From contig CAYLHF010000006.1 of assembly GCA_964383365.1 (NCBI GenBank), positions 59,703 through 123,702 on the forward strand: a DNA stretch of 64,000 nucleotides. Direction: 5' to 3'. The position numbers and the translations under genes were made by a program. Under the pieces are notes generated by a model. That model was not told where the DNA came from and did not search any database. It saw nothing but the letters and a program-made list of their open reading frames with translations. Positions 27,364 through 36,432 of this stretch are shown piece by piece (the stretch's first letter is position 1; each line of letters starts with the position of its first letter). Source of the DNA: CAYLHF01 sp964383365 (GTDB lineage: Bacteria; Bacteroidota; Rhodothermia; Rhodothermales; UBA10348).

Positions 27364-29238
27364 ATGAGCCACCCTCAACACCAGGCTACAAAAGGACCCG
27401 TGTCAACCATACGGATATTTTTCTTTTTTCTGCTGATCGGCCTCACATGCGCCGATTGCTCTCCGGTCCAGGCCCAGGGATCGGCAGCCGTACGAATCGT
27501 GTATTCGGTCGATTCGGCACGAGACGGTCGCTTCGTCTCGAATGTGCTCCTGACCAACATGACGCCGTCCCCGATCTCGAACTGGACGATGTCATTTGAT
27601 ATGCAGTCCGTTGTTACGGACATCGAACACGTTGTCTGGTCGAGATTCGGCACTTCGTTTGACATCCAGGGGGCCGGATGGACACATTCCATAGAGCCTG
27701 GCGAGATGGTCTGGTTTACGATTAGCGGTGTCCACACCTCCGGACCCGTTGAGGTACCTACGGCGTGCTTCTTCAACGGTATCGGGTGCACCATCGAACC
27801 GGCCCCGCAACCCGACATTGCCCCCCAGGATGCGTCAAAACTCCAACTGTCGGCCTGGATTTCCAAGGCCGGGGCCACCACGTATGACGGACAGATTCTG
27901 ATTCAGAATCCGACCGATGATGTGTTTGAAGACTGGACACTGGTCGTCACCTCTTCGTCGCTTATTGTAAGCATGGAGCAGGTCGACTGGTCGAGATCCG
28001 GATCCAGTTACTCGATCTCAGGCACCGGCTGGACGAGTAAGATCCCTGCCCACGGGTTTGTCTGGTTTGGTTTCAAGGGCGTACACGGGGGCGCTCCGGA
28101 ACTCCCTACCGGATGTATTATCGAAGGCATCGCCTGTGATTTTATCGACGCGTTTCACCTGGTAGATACCCCGAAAATGAATGTCTCCATCAACGTTGAA
28201 TGGGTTGAGGGAGATATGTTTACCGCCTACATGTTCGTCGAAAACACCGGTACCGAGCACCTCGATTTCTGGAAATTGAAATTCGACATGACCAATCGAA
28301 TCACCGGAATGGACGGTGTTCAATGGTCCAGAAGCGGAAACACGTATTCCGTGATCGGAGACGGAGCAACCCGGCGTGTGTTGGCGGGAAAAGACGTGTG
28401 GTTTACCGTAACCGGCGTGTTGGGTGACGGGGTCGAACCACCCACCAACTGTACGATCAATGCGCGGACCTGCACGATCAAGGCGACCGGAATTTTGAAA
28501 GAACAAGATCCTCCCGCACCACCCGATTCCACGGGCGTCCCGACCGGAGGCGGAGGCGGTGGGGGTCCGTCGCCCACCTGCGACGCCGGCGGCCCGCAGA
28601 CATCGCTGTTGCCGGACATCAACTTTCGATTTCTGAGTGTGACAAGTGACAGATATATCGCCCTTGTCGAGATCTCAAACAATACAGATGGCCTGATTCT
28701 CGGATGGAAAATCGGTTTCTCGCTGATCGACGGCATGACAGTCACACGGTTCTGGAACGGCCTGATGACATTCAATGACCCTCGATACGACGTGACCAAC
28801 ACGGTCGACAATGAGTGTATCGGCCCCGGCGAAACGGTCTCGTTTGGTTTTGAGGGAGGGCACAACGGAACATTTGCCGAACCGATCGGATGTCAGTTCG
28901 ACACCCGTTCGTGCATATTCCAGAAACGGACCTCTGTAGCCACCGAGGCAGAACAAGACCCCGTTCCTGCTTCATTCCAGTTGGAGACGGCGTATCCCAA
29001 TCCGTTCAACCCGACAGCAACGATACATTTCAGCGTCGATCGATCGCAGCGTGTGCTCATGGAGTTATGGGATATTCAGGGCCGGCTCGTCCGGAAGCTT
29101 TTCGATCGGATGGCTCCTGCCGGACAGCGAATAGCTACCGAGATAGACGGTTCCGGTCTTGCAAGTGGCCTCTACCTCGTACGAATGAGGGGGGCAGACG
29201 GCAGATCGGCCACCCAGAAAGTAATCCTTCAAAAATAA
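27364..29238 (+). CDS. secreted protein with four tandem CBM2-like modules and T9SS sorting domain
   Basis: 624 residues. A signal peptide (IFFFFLLIGLTCADC, cut near VQAQG) is followed by four repeats of about 100-110 residues (about 40-145, 155-262, 270-378, 415-520). Each has an N-W core (SNWTMSFDM, EDWTLVVT, DFWKLKFDM, LGWKIGFSL), a mid-domain W-S/N, a PG/AG turn and closes with Cys-x6-Cys, which resembles carbohydrate-binding module family 2. A Pro/Gly linker separates modules 3 and 4. The end is a T9SS domain (YPNPFNPTATIHFSV). No catalytic domain is seen. GTG at 27400 would give a tidier signal peptide. It is 5 nt upstream of the esterase gene. Confidence 0.72.
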   Translation: MSHPQHQATKGPVSTIRIFFFFLLIGLTCADCSPVQAQGSAAVRIVYSVDSARDGRFVSNVLLTNMTPSPISNWTMSFDMQSVVTDIEHVVWSRFGTSFDIQGAGWTHSIEPGEMVWFTISGVHTSGPVEVPTACFFNGIGCTIEPAPQPDIAPQDASKLQLSAWISKAGATTYDGQILIQNPTDDVFEDWTLVVTSSSLIVSMEQVDWSRSGSSYSISGTGWTSKIPAHGFVWFGFKGVHGGAPELPTGCIIEGIACDFIDAFHLVDTPKMNVSINVEWVEGDMFTAYMFVENTGTEHLDFWKLKFDMTNRITGMDGVQWSRSGNTYSVIGDGATRRVLAGKDVWFTVTGVLGDGVEPPTNCTINARTCTIKATGILKEQDPPAPPDSTGVPTGGGGGGGPSPTCDAGGPQTSLLPDINFRFLSVTSDRYIALVEISNNTDGLILGWKIGFSLIDGMTVTRFWNGLMTFNDPRYDVTNTVDNECIGPGETVSFGFEGGHNGTFAEPIGCQFDTRSCIFQKRTSVATEAEQDPVPASFQLETAYPNPFNPTATIHFSVDRSQRVLMELWDIQGRLVRKLFDRMAPAGQRIATEIDGSGLASGLYLVRMRGADGRSATQKVILQK

Positions 29239-29243
29239 GGTCC

Positions 29244-30461
29244 ATGCATTCCAGAGCCGATCTCGGAGCGATCATCACGTTCATCCTCTTTTCTGTCCTG
29301 ACCGCGTTGATGGCGGCCTGCGATGCGCCGCCGCCTGACGCCGTGCGGTTCGAAGTAGACATGACGAGTCAAATACGCATTGGTGCGTTCGTCCCGAAAA
29401 CAGATTCCGTCGGAGTTCGCGGAGCCATTCGGCCGCTGTCCTGGAGCAGATCGATCCCGATGAAAGATCTCGATGCAGACGGCATCTATTCGGCCGAAAT
29501 TCGATTCGGTGATTGGGATGAAGGACGTGTTTTGGATTACAAATTCAAGATATCTGGAGGGCACGACGCGTGGGAAACCGGCCGAAACAGGTCGGTTTCC
29601 CTTACGTCTTCCGCCCAAACGGTGTCACGACCATTCGACGAGCCGCAACCCGATCTGGCGCCGTCGATGACCGGCGATATTCGGTTTCATCACTCATTTA
29701 CCTCGAAGTATCTGGACAACGCCCGTGATATCCAGGTCTACCTACCACCGGGTTACGAAGCGTCTGAAAACAGCCAGCGACGTTACCAGGTCCTGTATAT
29801 GCACGATGGCCAGAATGTCTTCGACCAGAGGAGCGCCGGAGCCGAATGGAGCGTGGACGAAACGGCGGAGCGCCTGATTACTACCGGAAAAATAGAGCCG
29901 ATGATTATTGTCGGTATTTCCAGCACGTCAAACCGGATATCCGAGTATACACCGCCAGCGGTGGGGAGTGCCGCTTCTCAAGAGGAGAGCGGCTCCCCGT
30001 CGCTAAACAACGGTGACGATTACGGTCGGATGCTTACTCGTGAAGTGGTACCGTTCATCAACACGACGTATCGTACGTTGTCCGGACCAGAGAACACCGC
30101 TCTCGGAGGATCTTCGCTGGGTGGACTCATCACGATGTACTTCGGTCTCAGATATCCCGCTTTTTTTGGATCTCTTCTGGTGGTTTCACCCTCCGTCTGG
30201 TGGAACGATGCTCAGATCCTCACCGTGCTGGACGAGACCAGGGACCCTGCGTATCAACGAACCTGGGTGGATATTGGAACGGACGAAGGAGACGCCGCAG
30301 TCGCCGGTGCGCGTATGCTCCGCGATGCGCTACTCGCTAAGGGATGGGTCCTGAATGAAAACCTGACGTACGTCGAGGCGCCAGCCGCCACACACAACGA
30401 ACGCGCATGGTCTGAACGAATAGAGGACATGCTCCTTTACCTGTACGCATCTCGGACGTAA
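29244..30461 (+). CDS. alpha/beta-hydrolase esterase lipoprotein (esterase D-like)
   Basis: 405 residues from the ATG at 29244, five nt after the CBM gene stop. Lipobox ALMAAC gives a lipid-anchored product. An N-terminal E-set/CBM48-like domain (about 32-125; DYKFKISGGHDAWETGRNR) precedes a putative-esterase domain: VYLPPGYE, RYQVLYMHDGQNVFD, nucleophile Ser in GGSSLGG, and a late His in THNERAW. Relatives deacetylate or remove feruloyl groups from polysaccharides, or are siderophore esterases. The tight linkage to a CBM2-like protein favours a plant or algal polysaccharide role, which is inference. Confidence 0.8.
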   Translation: MHSRADLGAIITFILFSVLTALMAACDAPPPDAVRFEVDMTSQIRIGAFVPKTDSVGVRGAIRPLSWSRSIPMKDLDADGIYSAEIRFGDWDEGRVLDYKFKISGGHDAWETGRNRSVSLTSSAQTVSRPFDEPQPDLAPSMTGDIRFHHSFTSKYLDNARDIQVYLPPGYEASENSQRRYQVLYMHDGQNVFDQRSAGAEWSVDETAERLITTGKIEPMIIVGISSTSNRISEYTPPAVGSAASQEESGSPSLNNGDDYGRMLTREVVPFINTTYRTLSGPENTALGGSSLGGLITMYFGLRYPAFFGSLLVVSPSVWWNDAQILTVLDETRDPAYQRTWVDIGTDEGDAAVAGARMLRDALLAKGWVLNENLTYVEAPAATHNERAWSERIEDMLLYLYASRT

Positions 30462-30541
30462 CAGGCACCGGTAATCTTTTGCGCTGTTTTAGATCCGAAT
30501 TATGGGGTTTTCTACGTACTCTGATTTCAGGGAATCAGGAG

Positions 30542-30547
30542 TATAAT
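30542..30547 (+). promoter_or_regulatory. possible -10 box (TATAAT) upstream of the secreted protein gene
   Basis: A perfect TATAAT lies 26 nt before the ATG at 30573. No good -35 hexamer is seen at 17 nt, so the assignment is weak. Confidence 0.3.
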
Positions 30548-30572
30548 CCTCCCTGTAAGCTGAACATCTTCC

Positions 30573-31133
30573 ATGCGTGGATCACACCGACTTATTACCG
30601 TCCTCCTTCTTGCGACAACCGCCATGCTTCCCCGGATGGCAGTTGGCCAGTCGGCCGTCCAACGGGTCAGTGTAACCGTTTCTCCCATCGTCGTTATGGC
30701 TGTTTTCGGTGACCCCGCCCCGATGATTCTCTCGACCGGTACGACCGGATCCGCGTTGGATCGGTCTTCATTTTACAACCTGACGACCAACGTCGAAAAC
30801 GTTCGTTTGACAGCTGAAATTGATATGCCGATGCCGGCGGGGACGCATCTTGTATTGAGTGCCGAAACGACTATCGGGATATCGTCAGGAAGCGTTGAAG
30901 TCTCGAAGGCCACCAGTCCCACCAACCTCGTCTCATCGATCTCCAGGGGACTGGAGAATGGCCAACGGTTGACGTATGCGTTCTCTTCCGAAGCCAGCTC
31001 GGTCGAGATCCCGTTTCAGAGCCGGACGATCACGCTCACCCTTGTCGATCCCGCGACCCTCAAATCGAGTCAGATGGTGCAAACCGTTTTCTTCGGAGTG
31101 ACTGCTACAGGCGTCACTTCGTCGGCGCGATAA
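30573..31133 (+). CDS. secreted pilin-like beta protein of unknown function
   Basis: 186 residues with a signal peptide (LITVLLLATTAMLPRMAVGQ). The mature part is rich in Val, Thr and Ser with alternating hydrophobic residues, as in all-beta domains, and ends with RTITLTLVDP, similar to the HTITFTLTER end of the pilin-like protein at 36433. That shared pattern, and its place next to the chaperone/usher-like cluster, suggests it is a second subunit of the same surface structure. No family is recognised with confidence. It is convergent with the sigma factor gene. Confidence 0.6.
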   Translation: MRGSHRLITVLLLATTAMLPRMAVGQSAVQRVSVTVSPIVVMAVFGDPAPMILSTGTTGSALDRSSFYNLTTNVENVRLTAEIDMPMPAGTHLVLSAETTIGISSGSVEVSKATSPTNLVSSISRGLENGQRLTYAFSSEASSVEIPFQSRTITLTLVDPATLKSSQMVQTVFFGVTATGVTSSAR

Positions 31134-31228
31134 GGAGAATCACCTACTTCAGGCCCGACGCATTCTTCCTCCGACCTTCTGCAACGCGACGGCCTCTCCG
31201 GTGCACTTATTCTCTCTATGAAAGCATC

Positions 31229-31996
31229 TCAAGCTGCCCAGCGGAGCTCCGGATCTATTCGAACCAACAGCGTCCTGAGCGCTCTTTTTCGTAACTGGGA
31301 GACCCGAGCCTCACTGACTCCGATCACATCTCCTATGGCTGAGAGCGTCATTTCGCCATCGAAATAGAGCGTCAGCACGGTCTTTTCCCGTTCATCGAGT
31401 GAATCTACGCAGTCTCGAAGGTAATCGTGTAGCTGGTCGTCCTCGAACTGGCGGAGTGTGTCAAGTCCGGACAGATCAGGTACTACATCCAGTAGCCTCA
31501 TGTCGGTTTCTTCTTTGACTGGATGCAGGAGTGAAATATCTGAACGACGCGTGGCATCCTGTAGAACCGTATGATACTCCGGCAACGTCATCAACGACCT
31601 TTCTGCCACCTGCCTGTCGTCGGGTTCTGCAGAGAGTTCTTGTGCCAATCGCTCTCTGTTCATGGAGACCAGTGCGACTTTGGCACGACGCCTCCGGGGT
31701 AACGGGTCGATCCGGCGAAGATAGTCTATCATTTCTCCAAAGACGCGACCGTATGCATGGGTAGCGAATGATGCACCCTTCTTCGGATCATAGGAATCCA
31801 ACGCTTGAAGAATGGCGATGACCCCCGCATTGTAGAGCTCGTCGACTTTGGACGCCATCGAAGAGGGAGTAGAGATACGAGACAGAATGGATCGTATGAG
31901 GGGTTCAGCAACCCGTACGACGTCATCACGACGGGCCTGGTTGGGGTCGTCGCGATACGCACGCACGCACGACTCCAGTCTTTTTTTCTTGTGCAT
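31229..31996 (-). CDS. FliA/WhiG-type RNA polymerase sigma factor
   Basis: 255 residues from the ATG at 31996 (MHKKKRLESCVRAY); the frame is open to 32083, so a longer form is possible. Region 2 reads DELYNAGVIAILQALDSYDP followed by FATHAYGRVFGEMIDYLRRIDPLPRRRR, the FliA/WhiG pattern; region 4.2 reads LTLYFDGEMTLSAIGDVIG with helix-turn-helix VSEARVSQLRKRAL. Such sigma factors direct flagellar, sporulation or other special regulons. No flagellar gene is in the window. It lies downstream of the usher-like gene on the same strand (300 nt), so the chaperone/usher cluster is its likeliest target. Confidence 0.85.
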   Translation of the reverse strand: MHKKKRLESCVRAYRDDPNQARRDDVVRVAEPLIRSILSRISTPSSMASKVDELYNAGVIAILQALDSYDPKKGASFATHAYGRVFGEMIDYLRRIDPLPRRRRAKVALVSMNRERLAQELSAEPDDRQVAERSLMTLPEYHTVLQDATRRSDISLLHPVKEETDMRLLDVVPDLSGLDTLRQFEDDQLHDYLRDCVDSLDEREKTVLTLYFDGEMTLSAIGDVIGVSEARVSQLRKRALRTLLVRIDPELRWAA

Positions 31997-32235
31997 TGAC
32001 TTGTCGATCTGTTTGGACGGACGGCCACGACGCGCGTGGTCGGTGATCGACCGTTTCCAAGTCAATGATGATGCCGCTCTCATGCGCAGGATTTGACATC
32101 AGGAGAGCGATTGGACCCATTGGACCGAAAGGTCTCTTTTCGATTCAATTAACGTAGAAAGGACGTTTTCATGCTACGGCTCACTCCCGCCGAAGAATGG
32201 TCCCGATGAATTGAAAAGCCAGGGCGCGCAAAGAT

Positions 32236-32253
32236 TGTTTCGACGTCGAAACA
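32236..32253. promoter_or_regulatory. 18-nt perfect palindrome, operator candidate
   Basis: TGTTTCGACGTCGAAACA reads the same on both strands. It sits between the usher-like gene stop and the sigma factor start, about 240 nt upstream of the ATG at 31996 and 44 nt after the usher-like stop. Without a loop it cannot form an efficient terminator hairpin, so a protein-binding site is more likely. Confidence 0.4.
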
Positions 32254-32296
32254 CAACTGAATCCCCCACGATACAGATCCGAGAACCTGCACGGCT

Positions 32297-35200
32297 CTAC
32301 CTGGCGAATTCCCGTAGCGTCCGTAGTTCGGCCTTCGTCAGTGGGCCGGGCGGCGGCAGCACAAGGACCTGGTCTGGAGAAATGAGATCAGGATCGAACA
32401 CGGTCTCCTCGTTTGCCAACCAGATTCTCACCCAGTATATCGGGGATCCATAGTGTACCCGGGCAATCGAGGCCAGGTGTTCACCCGCCTCGACGACGTG
32501 TGTCTGATTCTGTCCAGACCGAGGTTTGCGGTCGACGACCAGGGAGTCGTCGGGTAGGCCGACGTCTGCAGCTCTAACCGGTGGGGCCTCCTCTTCGGCA
32601 GGCATCTCGATCTTCTGTCTGAGAGAAACCGAGACCTGTCCACCCACCAGTATGATTTCTTTATTCGCCGGTCGGATTCGTATTGTTTTCTTCGTTCGGG
32701 TACCAGCGTCAATCGACAGATAAAGTGTATCAGGTTCGGCCCGGTATCCAACGGGAATACGACTGCCTACGATGAACGCCTCCCATTCGCCGGGGATTAA
32801 ATCTGAAAACGTTACCCTTCCGGCCGAATTGGTCACCCGCCTCAGGCGTCGTCCGCCATTGGTCAGCTCAACGAGCAGTCCGCGCTGTGGCCCCGCTTTC
32901 AGTTTTTTGCCGAGTGCGCTCGTCCGGTTCGCACGATCAGAAGTATGATACGTGACAGCGATCTCCACCGAGGAAGCCTGAACGAATCCGATGTCCAGGG
33001 CATCCTGGATGGTGCCGTCCGCCGACACGGCGTAGGGAAGCTCGATGAGCGGAATGCGATCGAGTCCCGTCGTTCTCCTGTCGACCGATAGATATTCGGT
33101 CCCCCGTACAGGTTTGGGCAAACGGTATCGTCCACGGTTATCTGTGATGACCGTCGTTCTTCCCAGGGAGACAACTGCGTTGGCGATTCCCAGGCCCGTT
33201 TCTACATCGTAAATCTGGCCCGTGATCACGTTTGTGTCGACGCGTGACAGCACGTTGAGTGATAGCGGAATACGATAGGTGAAGCCGCCTGAAGCGGTCT
33301 GAATATTTCTGTCGGCGCCCGTCGATGCGATGCGGACATCGGCGATCAGTTCGTGCCCGAATGGGAATCGGTAGGAGGTACGGGCATCCATTTGCCTGAA
33401 TTCCAGATCTGGTGTGAGACGATCTCTACTGTAGAATGCGTTGATTGAGACGCGCAGGTCTGCCGTGGGTTCGGCGGTGACCGAAGCGGCGATGGTCGCC
33501 CGTTCCTGGGCTACCGGATTATAAAAAGTGGGACCATTGATAAGATCAGCTGCAGCGGAAAAACTCAGATGATTCGCGTTAGCAAAAACCGATATATCAG
33601 CCCTCCAGAACCTGTCATTACCACCGGTTACCAGGTCGGAGGTCTGGCCGGTATGATATTGGAGCGTCATTCCCCCGCGCCGGACATTGAGTCCCGCGCG
33701 CAACTCGACGGCACGTTCGCGCCGTTGCGGACTGATCAGACGTGAACCGGAAAATGGGCTCGAAAAGCTAACGGGCGGCATACTCTGCCGTTGCAACCGG
33801 GCAAAAGCCATCATCCAGAGACGCCGTCTTTTTCTCGTCCGACTGATTACAGCGCCACCCCTGACAAACGAGTGGGTCTGGTGAAGTCGGACCGTCGATG
33901 AGACGGAATAATTACGACGACGGCCACGATACTGACCCTGTATCTGGAGCCAGTTATTCAGGGAAAGGTTGCCTGCGAACGAAGCGGCGTCCAGATTTTG
34001 AACGGCACCAAGAAAATCTTGTCCGGCCTGCATCACGCGTCCGGATACATTCCAGAATGCCCCTTCACTTACAATCTCAGCGCTGACCGCGTCGTCTGTC
34101 GCCCCGTCAAAAAATCCTCGTGCATATTCGGCGGATAGTTCCGTTCCGGAAACCGGCTTCAGTCGTGTCGTCCCGGAGACTATTCTGCCGTCTTCAAAAT
34201 CACGTTTTTCCAGAAACGCAAGTCCGAGGTCAAATCGGTCAGAGGCGGCCCATGACGTCGACGCGGCCCATTGCGTCTGGATTGGGAATACATGTCTACT
34301 TCGGTGTGCATAGCCGCCGACTGAAATGCGCCCGATCCGGGCCGACCCTCCTCCTCCCATACCGGTTCGCCCGGTTTCGGTAAGCTCCGTTAGCGTATAC
34401 GAGTGATCGCCCAGTTTCACGTTCCAACGGGGCGCATCCAGGCTCATCGTGTAACGGTCACGCGGACCGTATGCTGAAAAGGCACGAGCGTCAGGCGCAC
34501 GAATAAGCAAAGAAAGCTTTTTTCTCCCGATTTCCGCGTCCGTTACCTCAACCTCTAACTGCTGACTCGTGTGACCCTTTTCTGAAAAACCACTGGCGGA
34601 AACGATTACGGGTATCCCGCCGGGATCTGTAGGCATAATGGTTGACGCCCGCGGAATCAATTCGGTCGTGGCACTCGCGGAATAGGTTTTCTTCGGTGAT
34701 TCTCTGATGGAAGCCACCAGCTGTACCTGATGAATCAGGGATATCTTAATCGCGTTGGTGGTCTTGGAGACCACCGTAATCTCAAGCGTTTCTCCCGGAG
34801 CCATCACCGACGTCTGATCACCCACAGTCTTACCGGCTCCCGTTTCGGCCTTACGGCCTGCCACATTGCCACCTTCTGCATTGCCGCCTTGCGCATTGCC
34901 GCCTGCCACATTGCCGCCTTCCGCATGGCCGCCTGCCACATTGCGCCTTGCCGAACCAGAATCTATCGTGACACCGTATCCCAGCGAGCTGACCGGCCGT
35001 ACGTCCAGGGACTCGGTTGTATTACCGGTATTCACGACCGAATACCGTATCCGATACGATTCACCTGCCGGAACATAATCCGGTCGTTCGATCACCTGTA
35101 TATCCAAACCATACCGTGGCAGAATCGTGACGGTAACATCGGCGTGGCCGGCCGGTTGCCCGGTCTTCCGTTCTACCCTGAATCGAACGACATACGTCCC

Positions 35201-35545
35201 CGTCGGGGTTCGGGCCGGGATGCGAAATGAGACCAGTTGGGTGCTCGCCGTTCCGGGGAGAACGCGATTTCGGGCATCCGGAAAGAGGGTCGTCCATCCA
35301 ATCGGTAGTTCCGGGACGCCGCGTCCATCCAGTATTTCCGTCGATTCATTAATGATACGGAATACGATAGTCCCGACCGATCCAGCGGTAGCCCGAAGGG
35401 AGTCTCCCGATGCCGACTCGAGAGTGATTCCATCGGTCTGTGCACCGGCGAGATGAATCCCCGAGAACAGAAACACACACAATACCATCCCTGCGCGGAT
35501 ACATATCCGGTCAGGAAGGGCGATCCGGGAAATCGTGGGGCGCAT
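32297..35545 (-). CDS. usher-like outer-membrane protein with LysM-like C-terminus
   Basis: 1082 residues. Signal peptide cut near HLAGAQ. The N-terminal third holds NEW3/Ig-like beta domains (about 40-140 and 150-340) interrupted by Gly-rich pentapeptide repeats. The middle (about 385-800) is an alternating, aromatic-rich series of strands with short turns, as in an outer-membrane barrel (ELSAEYARGFFDG, WLQIQGQYRGRRRNYSVSS). A carboxypeptidase-regulatory-like domain follows (ITGQIYDVETGLGIANAVVSL ... ITDNRGRYRLP), another beta domain, and a LysM-like end (THVVEAGEHLASIARVHYGS ... PDQVLVLPPPGPL). With the PapD-like chaperone and pilin-like genes just upstream, a chaperone-usher-type assembly platform is my inference. 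Confidence 0.55.
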   Translation of the reverse strand: MRPTISRIALPDRICIRAGMVLCVFLFSGIHLAGAQTDGITLESASGDSLRATAGSVGTIVFRIINESTEILDGRGVPELPIGWTTLFPDARNRVLPGTASTQLVSFRIPARTPTGTYVVRFRVERKTGQPAGHADVTVTILPRYGLDIQVIERPDYVPAGESYRIRYSVVNTGNTTESLDVRPVSSLGYGVTIDSGSARRNVAGGHAEGGNVAGGNAQGGNAEGGNVAGRKAETGAGKTVGDQTSVMAPGETLEITVVSKTTNAIKISLIHQVQLVASIRESPKKTYSASATTELIPRASTIMPTDPGGIPVIVSASGFSEKGHTSQQLEVEVTDAEIGRKKLSLLIRAPDARAFSAYGPRDRYTMSLDAPRWNVKLGDHSYTLTELTETGRTGMGGGGSARIGRISVGGYAHRSRHVFPIQTQWAASTSWAASDRFDLGLAFLEKRDFEDGRIVSGTTRLKPVSGTELSAEYARGFFDGATDDAVSAEIVSEGAFWNVSGRVMQAGQDFLGAVQNLDAASFAGNLSLNNWLQIQGQYRGRRRNYSVSSTVRLHQTHSFVRGGAVISRTRKRRRLWMMAFARLQRQSMPPVSFSSPFSGSRLISPQRRERAVELRAGLNVRRGGMTLQYHTGQTSDLVTGGNDRFWRADISVFANANHLSFSAAADLINGPTFYNPVAQERATIAASVTAEPTADLRVSINAFYSRDRLTPDLEFRQMDARTSYRFPFGHELIADVRIASTGADRNIQTASGGFTYRIPLSLNVLSRVDTNVITGQIYDVETGLGIANAVVSLGRTTVITDNRGRYRLPKPVRGTEYLSVDRRTTGLDRIPLIELPYAVSADGTIQDALDIGFVQASSVEIAVTYHTSDRANRTSALGKKLKAGPQRGLLVELTNGGRRLRRVTNSAGRVTFSDLIPGEWEAFIVGSRIPVGYRAEPDTLYLSIDAGTRTKKTIRIRPANKEIILVGGQVSVSLRQKIEMPAEEEAPPVRAADVGLPDDSLVVDRKPRSGQNQTHVVEAGEHLASIARVHYGSPIYWVRIWLANEETVFDPDLISPDQVLVLPPPGPLTKAELRTLREFAR
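34856..34945. repeat. six 15-nt tandem repeats coding for Gly-rich pentapeptides
   Basis: Six units of the form GCCTGCCACATTGCC (plus strand), several with changes, code on the minus strand for NVAGG, HAEGG, NAQGG and NAEGG type units at residues about 201-230 of the usher-like protein. Codon-sized units keep the frame. Confidence 0.9.
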
Positions 35546-35608
35546 GATCCTGAGGCTCTAGTTGGATGGGCGCCTGTTCACACAGAACGGGTGCGACCAC
35601 GCCGCGGG

Positions 35609-36430
35609 TTACAGATTAATCTGAAACTGTCCTCCGAAGACGGCCTCCTCTCCGGCATCGACGACCAGCAACGCCTGGTATTCTCCCGCAGAGAGGTTGT
35701 CGAGCTTGATATTCTGACGAACCGAAGTCCCGGGATACATGCGGAATCGAGTGCCGTCGAATGGACCGTACTCGTTGCCGTCTGAATCGAACACGCGCAT
35801 ATATACGTTTGGCCGTATCATCACCGTACCCGTATTTGTGACATCTGCCTTGAACACCGTCCCGCCGTCCTCCTTCGCGAGGAGCTCCACTCCATCGAAC
35901 GAGACGTCGGCTTCGGCACCGGCCCGGAGGTGGACGGCGAGTTGAACACCGTATCTGGTAACCTGATTGAAACCAACGGCGTTCCCGGAATTGGATGAAT
36001 CGCCCAGGGTCGATTCTGCAGACCGCGACGAGATTCCTTCAATCATCATCATGCTCCAATAACTTCCCGTCGGTGGGTTGCCATTCAGACTATCCGGGAC
36101 AGTGATGGTATACGCTATCGAAACCGACCCCTTGGGCGGGATTGTCATCGTGCTTGGGGAAAACTGGATCCACATCGCATTGGAGCGATCGATTCCGCCT
36201 GGAGTTCCATACTCGTTGGTACCGTCGGCAAAAAAACGATAATCGGTCTGATAGACTTTCGCCTGCTGGGGTTCATCGGTATCGTTGTCAACGATAATGG
36301 AGCCGGATATCGATTGTCCAGGGGTCGCATCGATATCGAGGGCAAGTCGGCCCCGGACCGTGATCTGTGCCCGGCCATCCTGACATGCGACTGCCACCAT
36401 AAGAAGAATGACAGGTAGGATGCGTTTCAT
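35609..36430 (-). CDS. PapD-like periplasmic chaperone (putative)
   Basis: 273 residues with a signal peptide (ILPVILLMVAVAC, cut near GRAQ). Two Ig-like halves are visible: GQSISGSIIVDNDTDEPQQAKVY and MWIQFSPSTMTIPPKGSVSIAYTITVP followed by GSYWSMMMIEG, which follows the pattern of the first PapD domain (basic/Pro turn, then strand G before the FWLN-like segment). The second half (about 165-273) is another beta domain. It is 2 nt after the pilin-like gene and 63 nt before the usher-like gene. Similarity to classical chaperones is at the pattern level only; DUF916-type surface-binding proteins are the alternative. Confidence 0.55.
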   Translation of the reverse strand: MKRILPVILLMVAVACQDGRAQITVRGRLALDIDATPGQSISGSIIVDNDTDEPQQAKVYQTDYRFFADGTNEYGTPGGIDRSNAMWIQFSPSTMTIPPKGSVSIAYTITVPDSLNGNPPTGSYWSMMMIEGISSRSAESTLGDSSNSGNAVGFNQVTRYGVQLAVHLRAGAEADVSFDGVELLAKEDGGTVFKADVTNTGTVMIRPNVYMRVFDSDGNEYGPFDGTRFRMYPGTSVRQNIKLDNLSAGEYQALLVVDAGEEAVFGGQFQINL

Positions 36431-36432
36431 AT

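Noticed and set aside
28890..29243. N-terminal extension of the esterase frame
   Set aside because: It overlaps the T9SS domain of the upstream gene; the ATG at 29244 begins a clear lipoprotein signal.
34856..34945. Possible CRISPR array
   Set aside because: Units are 15 nt, contiguous and without spacers, and lie inside a coding frame. No cas genes are present.
34730..35230. Plus-strand frame with His/Ala/Cys-rich repeats resembling pentapeptide-repeat proteins
   Set aside because: It is the antisense reading of the Gly-rich repeats in the usher-like gene; the minus-strand frame runs far beyond it with domain structure.
32297..35545. Classical FimD/PapC usher
   Set aside because: I cannot point to usher signature motifs; only the order of domains and the neighbours suggest the role, so it is called usher-like.
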